From assembly GCA_947374315.1 (NCBI GenBank), contig CANCBK010000013.1, forward strand, positions 1 through 36,228: a DNA stretch of 36,228 nt. The letters run 5' to 3'. The notes beneath the pieces are model-generated. The model did no database searches. It had not been told where the DNA came from and was given only the letters and a program-made list of their open reading frames with translations. A program made the position numbers and the translations under genes. Of the stretch, positions 25,752-33,974 are shown one piece after another. Source of the stretch: Burkholderiaceae bacterium. GTDB lineage: Bacteria; Pseudomonadota; Gammaproteobacteria; Burkholderiales; Burkholderiaceae. Numbering within the stretch: position 1 is the first letter of the stretch; each line of letters begins with the position of its first letter.

Positions 25752-26363
25752 ATGCGCCTTCTATCGATCTCTTCTGGCAAAGTAGCACCCCTATTCGGAC
25801 CCCATCACCCAAACTATCGGCAAGTAGCTTCTGCTATCGATAAACAATCCATCAGCAATTTAGACAATAAGGTCTCGATTGAAATCAATCGATTGGGTGT
25901 TGTGGGAGATGAGCAAGCAGATCTGTCGGTTCATGGTGGGCTTGAAAAAGCGATTTATGTCTACCCCATTGAGCACTATGCCTTTTGGAACACGCTCCTC
26001 ACTAGAGAAACAAAGCAGCCAGTCAATCTTGCTCTTGGCGCCCTGGGTGAAAACTTCACCATTGAAGGTCTACTAGAAACCGAAGTATTTGTTGGGGATA
26101 GGCTTCTGATAGGGGGCCTTGAATTTACCGTAGTCAAACTTCGTGAACCTTGCTTTAAGTTCAACGCCAAAATGGGATACAAGGGTGCGGCCAAGGCCAT
26201 GTTGCAATCTGGATTTAGCGGGTGGTACTTACGCGTAAATACAATAGGCACGATTGCAGCAGGTGCGGCGATCACAGTCATCCCCGGGCAGAGAACAACC
26301 TCCATCTCCGATCAGAACGCAGCGCTATTTAATCGCGGCAATCAGAAAAATTTGTGGGAATAA
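25752..26363 (+). CDS. MOSC-domain protein, YiiM-like
   Basis: A 203-residue MOSC (molybdenum cofactor sulfurase C-terminal) protein. The hallmark cysteine is C134 in LREPCFKFNAKMG, matching the cofactor-binding cysteine of the family, and the GDEQADLSVHGG segment (52-63) and ALGENFTIEGL (97-107) are characteristic of the YiiM branch. E. coli YiiM and YcbX act with molybdenum cofactor to detoxify N-hydroxylated bases; the same role here is inferred. It is single, with a terminator right after its stop codon. moaC is some 7 kb away. Confidence 0.88.
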   Translation: MRLLSISSGKVAPLFGPHHPNYRQVASAIDKQSISNLDNKVSIEINRLGVVGDEQADLSVHGGLEKAIYVYPIEHYAFWNTLLTRETKQPVNLALGALGENFTIEGLLETEVFVGDRLLIGGLEFTVVKLREPCFKFNAKMGYKGAAKAMLQSGFSGWYLRVNTIGTIAAGAAITVIPGQRTTSISDQNAALFNRGNQKNLWE

Positions 26364-26365
26364 AA

Positions 26366-26392
26366 AAACCCGACCACTCAGTGATCGGGTTT
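26366..26392. terminator. Bidirectional terminator between the MOSC and MHS transporter genes
   Basis: AAACCCGA (26366-26373) pairs with TCGGGTTT (26385-26392), and an inner CAC/GTG pair closes a 3-nt loop after one mismatch. The minus-strand copy ends in a run of seven T, and the plus-strand copy ends in TTT, so it can serve both convergent genes. Confidence 0.8.
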
Positions 26393-26417
26393 CTGATTTG
26401 ATACAGACTAGGGTTAC

Positions 26418-28088
26418 TTAGTCTTTTGCATAGATATCTACGTCTTTTGTTTCACGGATGAACAAAGTACCGATAACCAATGTTATTGCAGCAATGATGA
26501 TTGGGTACCAGAGACCGTAATAAATGTTACCGTTTTGCGCTACCAAGGCAAAGGAGATCGTTGGCAACAGGCCGCCGAACCAACCGTTACCAATATGATA
26601 TGGCAAGGACATAGAGGTGTAACGAATACGAGTTGGGAACATCTCAACCAACATCGCTGCGATTGGACCATAAACCATGGTTACCAATAACACCAAGTAG
26701 ACCAACAAGAGCAATACAGCAACGTAGTTGATTTGAGCAGGATCAGCCTTTACTGGATAACCTTCTTTATTCAACGCATCACGGATTGCTGACTTGAATT
26801 CAGCATCTTTTGCTTTCGCATCCGCAGGAGCCAAGCCTTTTGCTGAGTAACCGGTAATTTCAATCTCACCAATTTTCACAATAGCTGTACCGCCTGCAGG
26901 ACCAGCAACAGTGCTATAGCTAGCAGAGTTGGAGGCCATCACCTGTTTTGCAATATCGCAAGAACTGGTGAATTTAGCTGTGCCTGTTGGGTTGAACTGG
27001 AATGTACATTCATTGATATCAGCAGTAATCGTTGCTGGCGCAGTGGCCATTGCTTTTTCCAATGCTGGATTTGCAAAGTGGGTCAAAGCATTAAACACGG
27101 AAACTGGTGTATTGGGAATATACGTAATCACAGCTAACAACAAGCCACCCATAATGATGACCTTACGGCCAATCTTGTCTGACAAGCTACCGAATATCAC
27201 AAAGAATGGTGTGCCGATTACCAAAGAACCAGCAATCAATAAGTTTGCAGTCTTAGCGTCTACCTTCAATACCTGAGTGAGGTAGAACAAAGCGTAGAAC
27301 TGACCTGTGTACCAAACCACCGCTTGACCCGCAACCAGACCAAACAAGGCCAAGATAACGATCTTCAGGTTCTTCCATTGACCGAATGACTCTGTCAGTG
27401 GCGCCTTAGACAACTTGCCCTCTTCTTTCATCTTCTTGAAGGCTGGTGATTCATTCATGGATAAACGAATCCATACAGAAACTGCCAACAAGCCAATAGA
27501 AACGATGAACGGAACACGCCAGCCCCAAACCTCAAAATCTGGACCAGTAAATTCACGTGTGAACAAAATTACCAACAAGGACAAGAACAAGCCGAGAGTG
27601 GCTGTTGTCTGAATCCAAGCTGTATAAGCACCACGACGACCGTGAGGTGCATGCTCAGCAACATACGTTGCGGCACCACCGTACTCACCACCCAAAGCCA
27701 AGCCTTGGAGCATGCGCAATGCGATCAAGATCACAGGAGCGGCAACACCAATAGTGGCGTAGTTAGGCAGGATACCAACGATAAATGTAGCGCCACCCAT
27801 CAACAAGATCGTGACTAAGAAGGTGTACTTACGACCGATCAAATCACCTAAGCGACCAAACACCAAAGCGCCGAATGGGCGAACGATAAAACCAGCAGCG
27901 AACGCTAGCAAAGCGAAAATGAAGGCTGAGCCAGCATCTAGGCCTGAGAAAAACTGCTTAGCAATAATTGCCGCAAGTGAACCATAAAGATAAAAGTCAT
28001 ACCACTCAAAAACCGTACCCAAGGAGGAAGCAAAAATAACTTTGCGCTCTTCAGCGGTCATTGGGGCTGCTTTGGTTGATGTTGACAT
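26418..28088 (-). CDS. MHS-family MFS transporter with a large loop insertion
   Basis: A 556-residue metabolite:H+ symporter-type (ShiA/ProP/KgtP-like) major facilitator. The family signatures are visible: SSLGTVFEWYDFYLYG (21-36), GRLGDLIGRK (78-87), a GLALGGEYGGA segment (129-139) and SDKIGRK (303-309). It is about 100 residues longer than typical members because of a hydrophilic insertion at about 326-452 between predicted helices 9 and 10, with two cysteines (C361, C377) that could form a disulfide outside the membrane. The substrate is unknown; an organic acid is a reasonable guess. GGAG lies 6 nt before the ATG, and the upstream region has two GGGN4CCC sites. Confidence 0.9.
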   Translation of the reverse strand: MSTSTKAAPMTAEERKVIFASSLGTVFEWYDFYLYGSLAAIIAKQFFSGLDAGSAFIFALLAFAAGFIVRPFGALVFGRLGDLIGRKYTFLVTILLMGGATFIVGILPNYATIGVAAPVILIALRMLQGLALGGEYGGAATYVAEHAPHGRRGAYTAWIQTTATLGLFLSLLVILFTREFTGPDFEVWGWRVPFIVSIGLLAVSVWIRLSMNESPAFKKMKEEGKLSKAPLTESFGQWKNLKIVILALFGLVAGQAVVWYTGQFYALFYLTQVLKVDAKTANLLIAGSLVIGTPFFVIFGSLSDKIGRKVIIMGGLLLAVITYIPNTPVSVFNALTHFANPALEKAMATAPATITADINECTFQFNPTGTAKFTSSCDIAKQVMASNSASYSTVAGPAGGTAIVKIGEIEITGYSAKGLAPADAKAKDAEFKSAIRDALNKEGYPVKADPAQINYVAVLLLLVYLVLLVTMVYGPIAAMLVEMFPTRIRYTSMSLPYHIGNGWFGGLLPTISFALVAQNGNIYYGLWYPIIIAAITLVIGTLFIRETKDVDIYAKD

Positions 28089-28256
28089 CAGAAGCTCCTA
28101 ACAATTTTTTATTGGAATAAATACCAAGCTGATTATGCTTTGAAAAAAATCAAAGAAATCCACTACTTAGGGTAATCCCCCATGAAATTAAGTCGGGGTT
28201 TTCCCGAGAAATCCAATAGCCAATGCTAATTATGAAGAATGAGAGGGGTACCGAAG
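28089..28256. other. Upstream region of the MHS transporter with paired GGGN4CCC sites
   Basis: No gene. Two similar palindromic sites lie 26 bp apart centre to centre: GGGTAATCCC (28170-28179) and GGGTTTTCCC (28196-28205). An inverted repeat CTTTGA/TCAAAG flanks an A run between them and the start codon, and a CATAAT-like -10 is present on the minus strand. Binding by a dimeric regulator at the paired sites is plausible, but which regulator is not known. Confidence 0.4.
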
Positions 28257-28886
28257 TCACCGCGTTTTAGTAATAAATATTTTAGGTACGCGCAGATCCC
28301 AGTAAATGGCAGCTGCGCGTAAGCCAAAAATCGCCAGCATGCAAATGACTGAGCCTTCGAGGGTGTACTCGGGGAAGAAGTTCAAGATCAGGGCATATAT
28401 ACAGCATCCCAGAGTTACAGGAATCGCATAAAGCTCATGCGACATCAGCAAGGTTTTTCTGCCCGCCAAAATATCGCGCAGTAAGCCACCACCGATAGCG
28501 GTCACCACCCCCAGAATCACTGGCGCCACAGGCAAGCCAAATCCAAAGTTCCAAGCTTTATCAGCACCCTGAATGCCAAACAAGGCGGCCCCTAGGCCAT
28601 CGATATAAAGCATCCAGCGATAAATCTGCGGTTGCGTAAAGAACGATTCGGCGATGAAGGTAATGACACAAGCACCCAATGCAACCCAAACATACATTTG
28701 TGAAATCGACCAGAAGGCGGGTGTTTCCAAAATAATATCTCGCACAGTTCCACCACCGATAGCGGTAATCACCCCGAGAACCAGGACGCCAAAAATATCC
28801 ACGCCACGATCTGCGATAGCAAGAACGCCTGTCACTGCAAAAGCAATGGTGGCAACAATGCCGATCCAGAAATTAATTTGATCCAT
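28257..28886 (-). CDS. TRIC-type (UPF0126/YadS) membrane channel protein
   Basis: A 209-residue membrane protein made of two homologous halves, each carrying the family glycine motif: TAIGGGTVRD (41-50) and TAIGGGLLRD (129-138). These are the bacterial relatives of trimeric intracellular cation channels, which form potassium-conducting trimers. About seven hydrophobic segments fit. It is adjacent to an AEC transporter gene on the same strand with a gap of 32 bp; the two may be co-transcribed. Confidence 0.93.
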   Translation of the reverse strand: MDQINFWIGIVATIAFAVTGVLAIADRGVDIFGVLVLGVITAIGGGTVRDIILETPAFWSISQMYVWVALGACVITFIAESFFTQPQIYRWMLYIDGLGAALFGIQGADKAWNFGFGLPVAPVILGVVTAIGGGLLRDILAGRKTLLMSHELYAIPVTLGCCIYALILNFFPEYTLEGSVICMLAIFGLRAAAIYWDLRVPKIFITKTR

Positions 28887-28918
28887 AGCGCTTAGTCTAA
28901 ATCACCCGTAACGGCCGA

Positions 28919-29848
28919 TCAAACCCCATTACGCCACCAGAGCAGTAAAGACAGCGTCAACAAAGATCCAATGGTCGTTAATAGCACCACCCGAGAAATA
29001 ATCCGCCCATCGGCACTGTAATACTGAGCCAACATGAACGGTCCAGTCCCAGTCGGAAGTGCAGCAAGAATAACGACCGCACTCACCCACAGCGCAGGCA
29101 GATCCAATATGGGTCCAGCAATTAACCAAGCAACTAATGGCTGAATGATCAATTTAGCAAAGCTAATGCCCCACGCCTGCTTAGAGGCAGACTTTTCTTT
29201 TTGCATCAGAAACAATCCAATAGAAACGAGTGCGCACGGCGTAGCCGCGGCCGCCAAAAATGCAATCACTTGAGCAAGCGGATCATACAAAGTCAAATCC
29301 GTAGATGACCACAGTAGTCCGGCCACCGGGGCAATCAATAATGGATTGGAGCAAAGTGACTTGATTACACTCCAAAAAATTTCATGAGATTTTTTGTGCG
29401 CCAAAGTTCCAATCTCAATGAGTACTGTTGCCAAAGCAAACATCACAAACACAATAAAAGTAGAGATGATTGCGGGCGCCAGCCCATCTTGTCCAAGCGC
29501 TAAGACGCAGAGCGGGATACCCATGTAGCCCGTGTTGGAGTAAGACGCACTCAATCCAGAGAAACTAGCAGCTGCTAAATCTCGGTTACGCATCCAGCTC
29601 ACCACGAGCACCAAAATAAATATGGTTAAGCAGCTTAAGAAAAATGCCGCAATAAATCCTGGCTGCCATAGTGTTTGCCAACTACTGCTAGATGCAAAAT
29701 GAAATAATTGTGCGGGCAAGGCAAGCCAAACCACAAAGCGGTTGAGCTCTATCGAAGCACTTTCACCCAACTTCCCTGTTCTGCCGCAAACGTATCCAAT
29801 CAGAATGAGGGCAAATACGGGCAGGACGACATTAAATACGTAGAACAA
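28919..29848 (-). CDS. AEC-family (auxin efflux carrier-like) transporter
   Basis: A 309-residue integral membrane protein with about ten helices and AEC-family features: an N-terminal LIGYVCGR segment (16-23), the conserved NxxNxx-like SYSNTGYMGIPL block (about 103-114) in the first half, and a GTGPFMLAQYY segment near the C-terminus. Members move small organic anions such as malate; the substrate here is unknown. It lies 17 bp downstream of a gamma carbonic anhydrase and 32 bp upstream of the TRIC gene, suggesting one transcript. Confidence 0.92.
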   Translation of the reverse strand: MFYVFNVVLPVFALILIGYVCGRTGKLGESASIELNRFVVWLALPAQLFHFASSSSWQTLWQPGFIAAFFLSCLTIFILVLVVSWMRNRDLAAASFSGLSASYSNTGYMGIPLCVLALGQDGLAPAIISTFIVFVMFALATVLIEIGTLAHKKSHEIFWSVIKSLCSNPLLIAPVAGLLWSSTDLTLYDPLAQVIAFLAAAATPCALVSIGLFLMQKEKSASKQAWGISFAKLIIQPLVAWLIAGPILDLPALWVSAVVILAALPTGTGPFMLAQYYSADGRIISRVVLLTTIGSLLTLSLLLWWRNGV

Positions 29849-29865
29849 TTGAGAGGTGCTTTAAC

Positions 29866-30390
29866 TTAGGCAATTCTTTTTAGCGTCTTTTGATAACGCT
29901 GTGCATTCTTGACATAACGATCGGCAATGTCCTCAATGCCTGAAATTTGCTCCGGCGTCAGCGTCTTAACTACTTTAGCCGGTGAACCCAAAATCATAGA
30001 GCCATCTGGAAACTCTTTTCCCTCCGTGACCAATGCCCCCGCCCCCACCAAACAATTCTTACCAATTTTTGCGCCATTCAAAATGACTGCGCCAATACCC
30101 ACTAGACTTCCGTCGCCAATCTGGCAACCATGGAGCATGACTTGATGGCCGATGGTGACTCGTTTACCCAGTAAAAGAGGGTAGCCAGGGTCGGTATGTA
30201 AGACTGAGGCGTCCTGCACATTGCTAGCTTCCCCGATTTGGATCAGATCGTTATCACCACGGATAATCACCCTCGGCCAGACACTGGCATTTTGATGAAG
30301 TTCAACCTTGCCGATCACTTCCGCGCTTTCGGCAACCCAAGCCCCATCCGCTAATTGGGGGGCATTTCCATCTAGTTCAAATATAGCCAT
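29866..30390 (-). CDS. Gamma-class carbonic anhydrase family protein
   Basis: A 174-residue left-handed beta-helix (hexapeptide repeat) protein of the YrdA/PaaY group. The three metal-binding histidines of gamma carbonic anhydrases are present as H65, H82 and H87 in the spacing of the family, inside the DASVLHTD and GHQVMLHGC segments. Such proteins are trimers with zinc at subunit interfaces, but many homologues lack measurable carbonic anhydrase activity and may act on CoA thioesters. It is the first gene of a minus-strand set with AEC and TRIC. Confidence 0.93.
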   Translation of the reverse strand: MAIFELDGNAPQLADGAWVAESAEVIGKVELHQNASVWPRVIIRGDNDLIQIGEASNVQDASVLHTDPGYPLLLGKRVTIGHQVMLHGCQIGDGSLVGIGAVILNGAKIGKNCLVGAGALVTEGKEFPDGSMILGSPAKVVKTLTPEQISGIEDIADRYVKNAQRYQKTLKRIA

Positions 30391-30426
30391 GATTCATTAT
30401 AGGTAATGGCCATATTTCGGAAACCC

Positions 30427-30588
30427 CTACCCCTTAGGCTCATGATCTGGAGCAGGTGAAACGCGGTGCATACCCAAGTCGACTCCTCCAAATTTCCACC
30501 CTTGTGATATCCCAACGGCCCAAATTGTCTTTAAAGACTCGTACACCAGTAAATCCCCAGGCAGGGCATAGTCATGCAAGGACGCCAT
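30427..30588 (-). CDS. Candidate small ORF of 53 residues
   Basis: An open frame from ATG 30586-30588 to TAG 30427-30429 on the minus strand encodes MASLHDYALPGDLLVYESLK followed by an aromatic/glycine-rich half and a proline-rich C-terminus (SPAPDHEPKG). Composition looks protein-like, with balanced hydrophobic and polar residues and few rare codons, but there is no clear Shine-Dalgarno and a TTG precedes the ATG. I recognise no family. It lies between the gamma carbonic anhydrase and the divergent Rap1a-like gene, 69 bp from the latter's start, and could alternatively be a remnant of a longer gene. Confidence 0.4.
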   Translation of the reverse strand: MASLHDYALPGDLLVYESLKTIWAVGISQGWKFGGVDLGMHRVSPAPDHEPKG

Positions 30589-30657
30589 CAATTAGTTCGA
30601 TCTACACCCTTTAAACATGGTTTATTATGAAATTTACATACACCCAAGGGAGAACCC

Positions 30658-31020
30658 ATGAAAAAAGTTTTAGTTCTATTGGCCGCTTTAGGCGCATTTT
30701 CGGGCGTAGTTCACGCTCAAGCAAAAGTTCAGGTGCTGAGTACCCAAGAGCTTGTCGATGTTTGTAAATTACCAGCAAGCCCAGAATCACGCAGCTTCTG
30801 CGTTGGCTATGCAACGGGTATTTATGACACTTACTTGGCTACACGTCACCCACAACGCGCAAAACCTTACATCTGCGTAAAACAACCAGCACCTTCACGC
30901 GATGACGTGATCGGCGAATTTGTGAAGTTTGGACAAGCCAACCAACAGGTTTCAGATAAGCCTGCTGCAGGTGTGTTCTTGGGCTTCTTGGCGGCACGCT
31001 TTCCTTGCGCCAGAAAATAA
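30658..31020 (+). CDS. Rap1a/Tai-like small secreted protein
   Basis: A 120-residue protein with a signal peptide (1-20, VHA) and the family layout of Rap1a/Tai immunity proteins: C36, then SFCVGYATGIYD with C48, an I-C-V segment with C73 and the terminal RFPC with C117. The four cysteines probably form two disulfides. Rap1a and Tai proteins protect against type VI secretion amidases, but many chromosomal relatives stand without any effector, as here. Function is therefore inferred only from family. GGGAG precedes the ATG by 5 nt, and a glycine-zipper lipoprotein gene follows. Confidence 0.8.
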   Translation: MKKVLVLLAALGAFSGVVHAQAKVQVLSTQELVDVCKLPASPESRSFCVGYATGIYDTYLATRHPQRAKPYICVKQPAPSRDDVIGEFVKFGQANQQVSDKPAAGVFLGFLAARFPCARK

Positions 31021-31068
31021 TCCCCAATATTTAGCCCATTCAATATATAGACATAAGGAACAGTTGAT

Positions 31069-31359
31069 ATGAAAAAAATTATCGCTATTACCGCTGCAAC
31101 CCTAGCAATCGCAGGCTGCTCCAATATGAGCAACACAGAACAACGCACTTTATCCGGCGCTAGTATCGGCGCTGCTGCTGGCGCAGTCGGCACAGCCATT
31201 TTCCACGGCAACCCAATCTGGGGCGCAGTAGGTGGCGCAGCAGTTGGCGCAGCCTCTGGTTATGTATATGACGCTTATAAAAAAGAGCAGGCTTCTGAGT
31301 ACAACTCTGGTTACAACGCTGGAAAAAATAATCAGCCAGCTAAATCGCCTAACCAATAA
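31069..31359 (+). CDS. Glycine-zipper outer-membrane-type lipoprotein
   Basis: The 96-residue protein begins with a lipoprotein signal with the lipobox IAGC (C17), then an Ala/Gly-rich segment (about 29-66) with repeated GxxxG-like spacing, typical of glycine-zipper proteins such as SlyB/YMGG members. A short hydrophilic tail with lysines and asparagines follows. It is expected to be acylated at C17 and inserted in a membrane; the exact role is unknown. It follows the Rap1a-like gene after 48 bp and is closed by a strong terminator shared with htpG. Confidence 0.88.
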   Translation: MKKIIAITAATLAIAGCSNMSNTEQRTLSGASIGAAAGAVGTAIFHGNPIWGAVGGAAVGAASGYVYDAYKKEQASEYNSGYNAGKNNQPAKSPNQ

Positions 31360-31412
31360 TTCATCCTAGGTAGAAAGTTTTACCAGTGAGATGAAGTGCT
31401 AGCAGCAAAAAA

Positions 31413-31451
31413 TAAAAACCCGACTTGCTTCATTTGCAAGTCGGGTTTTTA
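31413..31451. terminator. Bidirectional terminator between the lipoprotein gene and htpG
   Basis: TAAAAACCCGACTTGC (31413-31428) and GCAAGTCGGGTTTTTA (31436-31451) form a 16-bp perfect stem with a 7-nt loop and T-rich ends in both directions, between convergent genes. This is a strong intrinsic terminator for both. Confidence 0.92.
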
Positions 31452-31496
31452 TTTGGGCGTCACTCAAATACAAAAGTGACTCATTGCCACAGTGAA

Positions 31497-33398
31497 TCAA
31501 GAAAGTAGGAGTTGATTAATCCGCTTTACATAAGCAGCTGGATCATTTAACTGACCGCCTTCAGCCAAAAGTGCTTGATCAAAAAGCACTTGCGTCCATT
31601 CATCAAAGTGCTTGTCATCTGACTTTAACTTTAGAAGTAAAGGATGCTCTGGGTTAATCTCCAAAATGGGCTTTGTATCCGGCGCTTGTTGGCCGGCCGC
31701 CTTGAGCATGCGCAATAAATTACCGGAGAGCTCATTTTCATCGGAGACTAAGCAGGCCGGAGAATCCGTCAAGCGGAAAGTGACGCGCACCTCTTTCACC
31801 TTATCCTCTAAAGCGGATTTCATGCGGTCAAGCAAATCTTTGAAATTCTTTTCAGTTGCTTCGTGTTCTTTCTTTTCCTGCTCGTCACTTAAATTGCCCA
31901 AGTCAAGACCACCCTTGGCCACTGAAGTCATTTGCTTGCCATCAAACTCAGCAAAGAAAGAAAGCATCCATTCGTCTACCCGATCGGATAACAGTAAAAC
32001 CTCTACCCCCTTCTTGCGGAAGATTTCTAAATGTGGGCTATTTTTGGCAGCATTAAATGTATCGCCAGTAACGTAATAGATCTTGTCTTGACCCTCTTTC
32101 ATACGTGAGACATATTCAACCAAAGATACCGTTTGATTGGCAGAATCAGTATGTGTACTTGCAAAACGCAAGAGCTTCAAAATCCGCTCTTGATTCGCTT
32201 GGTCTTCACCCATACCTTCTTTGAGTACTTGTCCAAACTGAGTCCAGAAAGTGCGGTACTTCTCTTGTTTGCCTTCATCTTCACTGTTGGCCAAATCCTC
32301 TAACATGCTAAGCACACGCTTGATAGAGCTCTCGCGAATGGCCTTGACATCACGCGACTCTTGCAAAATTTCACGAGAAACATTCAAAGGCAAATCGGTT
32401 GAATCAATTACGCCAGTCACAAAACGGAGATACATCGGCATTAATTGCTCCGCATCATCCATGATGAACACACGCTTCACATACAACTTAATGCCGCCCC
32501 GCTTATTGCGATCCCATAAATCAAAAGGAGCGCGTGCTGGCACATATAGCAGTTGCGTAAACTCACTGCGACCCTCGACCTTATTGAGGGAGTAGCACAA
32601 GGGATTTTCATAATCGTGAGATAAATGCTTATAAAACTCGTGATATTGCTCTTCTGTGATTTCTGACTTTGGACGTGCCCATAAAGCACTTGATTGATTA
32701 ATACTCTCGAGCTCATCCTTCACCACCTGCTCTTTTTTATCGGCGTCCCACTCTTCCTTGTTCATCTGAATAGGCAAAGAGATGTGATCAGAGTACTTAC
32801 GAATAATAGATTTGAGCTTATGGGTAGAAAGGAAGTCATCCTCACCTTCACGCAAATGCATGGTGATCGATGTGCCGCGTTGCGGGCGGTCAATGTTTTC
32901 CACCGTAAACTCACCAGAGCCATCAGATTCCCAGCGAACGCCGTCCGTTGCCGGTAAACCTGCACGACGGGTTTCAACAGTAATGCGATCGGCCACAATA
33001 AAGGCGGAATAAAAACCTACGCCAAACTGACCAATTAAGGCGGCATCTTTTTGCTGATCCCCAGAAAGCTTAGAAAAAAACTCTTTAGTGCCGGAGCGAG
33101 CAATGGTCCCTAAATTAGAAATCACTTCATCACGACTCATACCAATGCCGTTATCGGAAATAGTCACCGTTCTTGCGGCTTTATCAGAACTCACCGTGAT
33201 CTTGAGTTCGGGTTCACTACCATACCAATCGGGGTGTGCAATACCCTCGAAACGAAGCTTGTCGGATGCATCAGATGCATTAGAGATCAACTCACGGAGA
33301 AAAATTTCCTTGTTGGAGTACAAGGAATGGATCATCAGTTGTAAAAGTTGCTTTACTTCAGTCTGAAAACCTAAAGTTTCTTTACTGGCTACAGTCAT
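31497..33398 (-). CDS. htpG: Chaperone protein HtpG (bacterial Hsp90)
   Basis: An ATP-dependent Hsp90 chaperone. The 633-residue product has the [10 protein letters not shown] start, the [12 protein letters not shown] helix with the ATP-binding Asn, DNGIGM, and GQFGVGFYS, followed by the middle and C-terminal dimerisation domains. The frame is open to 33458, but that would begin inside the sigma-32 promoter. The ATG at 33398 with GAGGG seven bases upstream is clearly the start. It has its own heat-shock promoter and a terminator, so it is a single-gene unit downstream of a rhodanese gene. Confidence 0.97.
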   Translation of the reverse strand: MTVASKETLGFQTEVKQLLQLMIHSLYSNKEIFLRELISNASDASDKLRFEGIAHPDWYGSEPELKITVSSDKAARTVTISDNGIGMSRDEVISNLGTIARSGTKEFFSKLSGDQQKDAALIGQFGVGFYSAFIVADRITVETRRAGLPATDGVRWESDGSGEFTVENIDRPQRGTSITMHLREGEDDFLSTHKLKSIIRKYSDHISLPIQMNKEEWDADKKEQVVKDELESINQSSALWARPKSEITEEQYHEFYKHLSHDYENPLCYSLNKVEGRSEFTQLLYVPARAPFDLWDRNKRGGIKLYVKRVFIMDDAEQLMPMYLRFVTGVIDSTDLPLNVSREILQESRDVKAIRESSIKRVLSMLEDLANSEDEGKQEKYRTFWTQFGQVLKEGMGEDQANQERILKLLRFASTHTDSANQTVSLVEYVSRMKEGQDKIYYVTGDTFNAAKNSPHLEIFRKKGVEVLLLSDRVDEWMLSFFAEFDGKQMTSVAKGGLDLGNLSDEQEKKEHEATEKNFKDLLDRMKSALEDKVKEVRVTFRLTDSPACLVSDENELSGNLLRMLKAAGQQAPDTKPILEINPEHPLLLKLKSDDKHFDEWTQVLFDQALLAEGGQLNDPAAYVKRINQLLLS

Positions 33399-33435
33399 AC
33401 GAATACCCTCATGAATTAATGAACATAACCCCTCG

Positions 33436-33464
33436 TAAATGGGGGCTACTTTCCGCATTTCAAG
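33436..33464 (-). promoter_or_regulatory. Sigma-32 heat-shock promoter of htpG
   Basis: On the minus strand CTTGAAA (33458-33464) and CCCCATTTA (33436-33444) are spaced by exactly 13 bp, a full match to the sigma-32 consensus CTTGAAA-N13-15-CCCCATnT. The start site falls about 30 bp upstream of the htpG ATG. Confidence 0.92.
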
Positions 33465-33482
33465 ATCCCTTAAACCAGAAAT

Positions 33483-33893
33483 TTAACCTGGCTGTGGCTT
33501 TGATTGCTTCTCCGCTACAGGCAATTCAGCCTTTTTCCAAGCGCTAAATCCACCCTCTAAATGGCAAACCCTAGGAACACCCATTTTGTGAAGCGTTTCG
33601 GCCGCCAAAGCAGATCGCCAAGCAGAGGCGCAATAAAGCACCAAACGCTTACCCTCCCCAAAGATGGGCTTGAAGTATGGACTGTCAGGATCTACCCAAA
33701 ACTCCAGCATGCCGCGTGGTGCATGCAAGGCATTCGGAATCATTCCCTCGCGCTCCAATTCCCGAACATCACGAATATCTACAAAAACGGTGTTTTCGTC
33801 ACCCAATAGTTTTTGCGCCTGCCCCAGAGGAATGGTTTCAATTTGAGCCATTGCTTGAGCAATTAATTCCTGATAACCCAATTTCAATTTCAT
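33483..33893 (-). CDS. Rhodanese-like protein
   Basis: A single-domain 136-residue rhodanese, probably a sulfurtransferase. The catalytic cysteine is C88 in the loop YCASAWRS, preceded by the VFVDIRD and GxIPNALHAPRG motifs (about 36-61). The loop of about six residues is the length of small sulfurtransferase rhodaneses rather than Cdc25-like phosphatases. No signal peptide, so cytosolic. The frame opens at a TTG (33896); the ATG at 33893 with GGAG six bases upstream is the likelier start. It is divergent from the antiporter gene and lies upstream of htpG, with its promoter between 33894 and 33974. Confidence 0.92.
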   Translation of the reverse strand: MKLKLGYQELIAQAMAQIETIPLGQAQKLLGDENTVFVDIRDVRELEREGMIPNALHAPRGMLEFWVDPDSPYFKPIFGEGKRLVLYCASAWRSALAAETLHKMGVPRVCHLEGGFSAWKKAELPVAEKQSKPQPG

Positions 33894-33974
33894 CAAAATC
33901 TCCTAAATTGCTAACATTTTTATATGATTAATATTCAGGGTATTTTTTATGGGGCACCCTGATAAGATGTGCCT

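Noticed and set aside
33399..33458. 20-residue N-terminal extension of htpG
   Set aside because: It would start inside the sigma-32 promoter, and the internal ATG has a good ribosome site.
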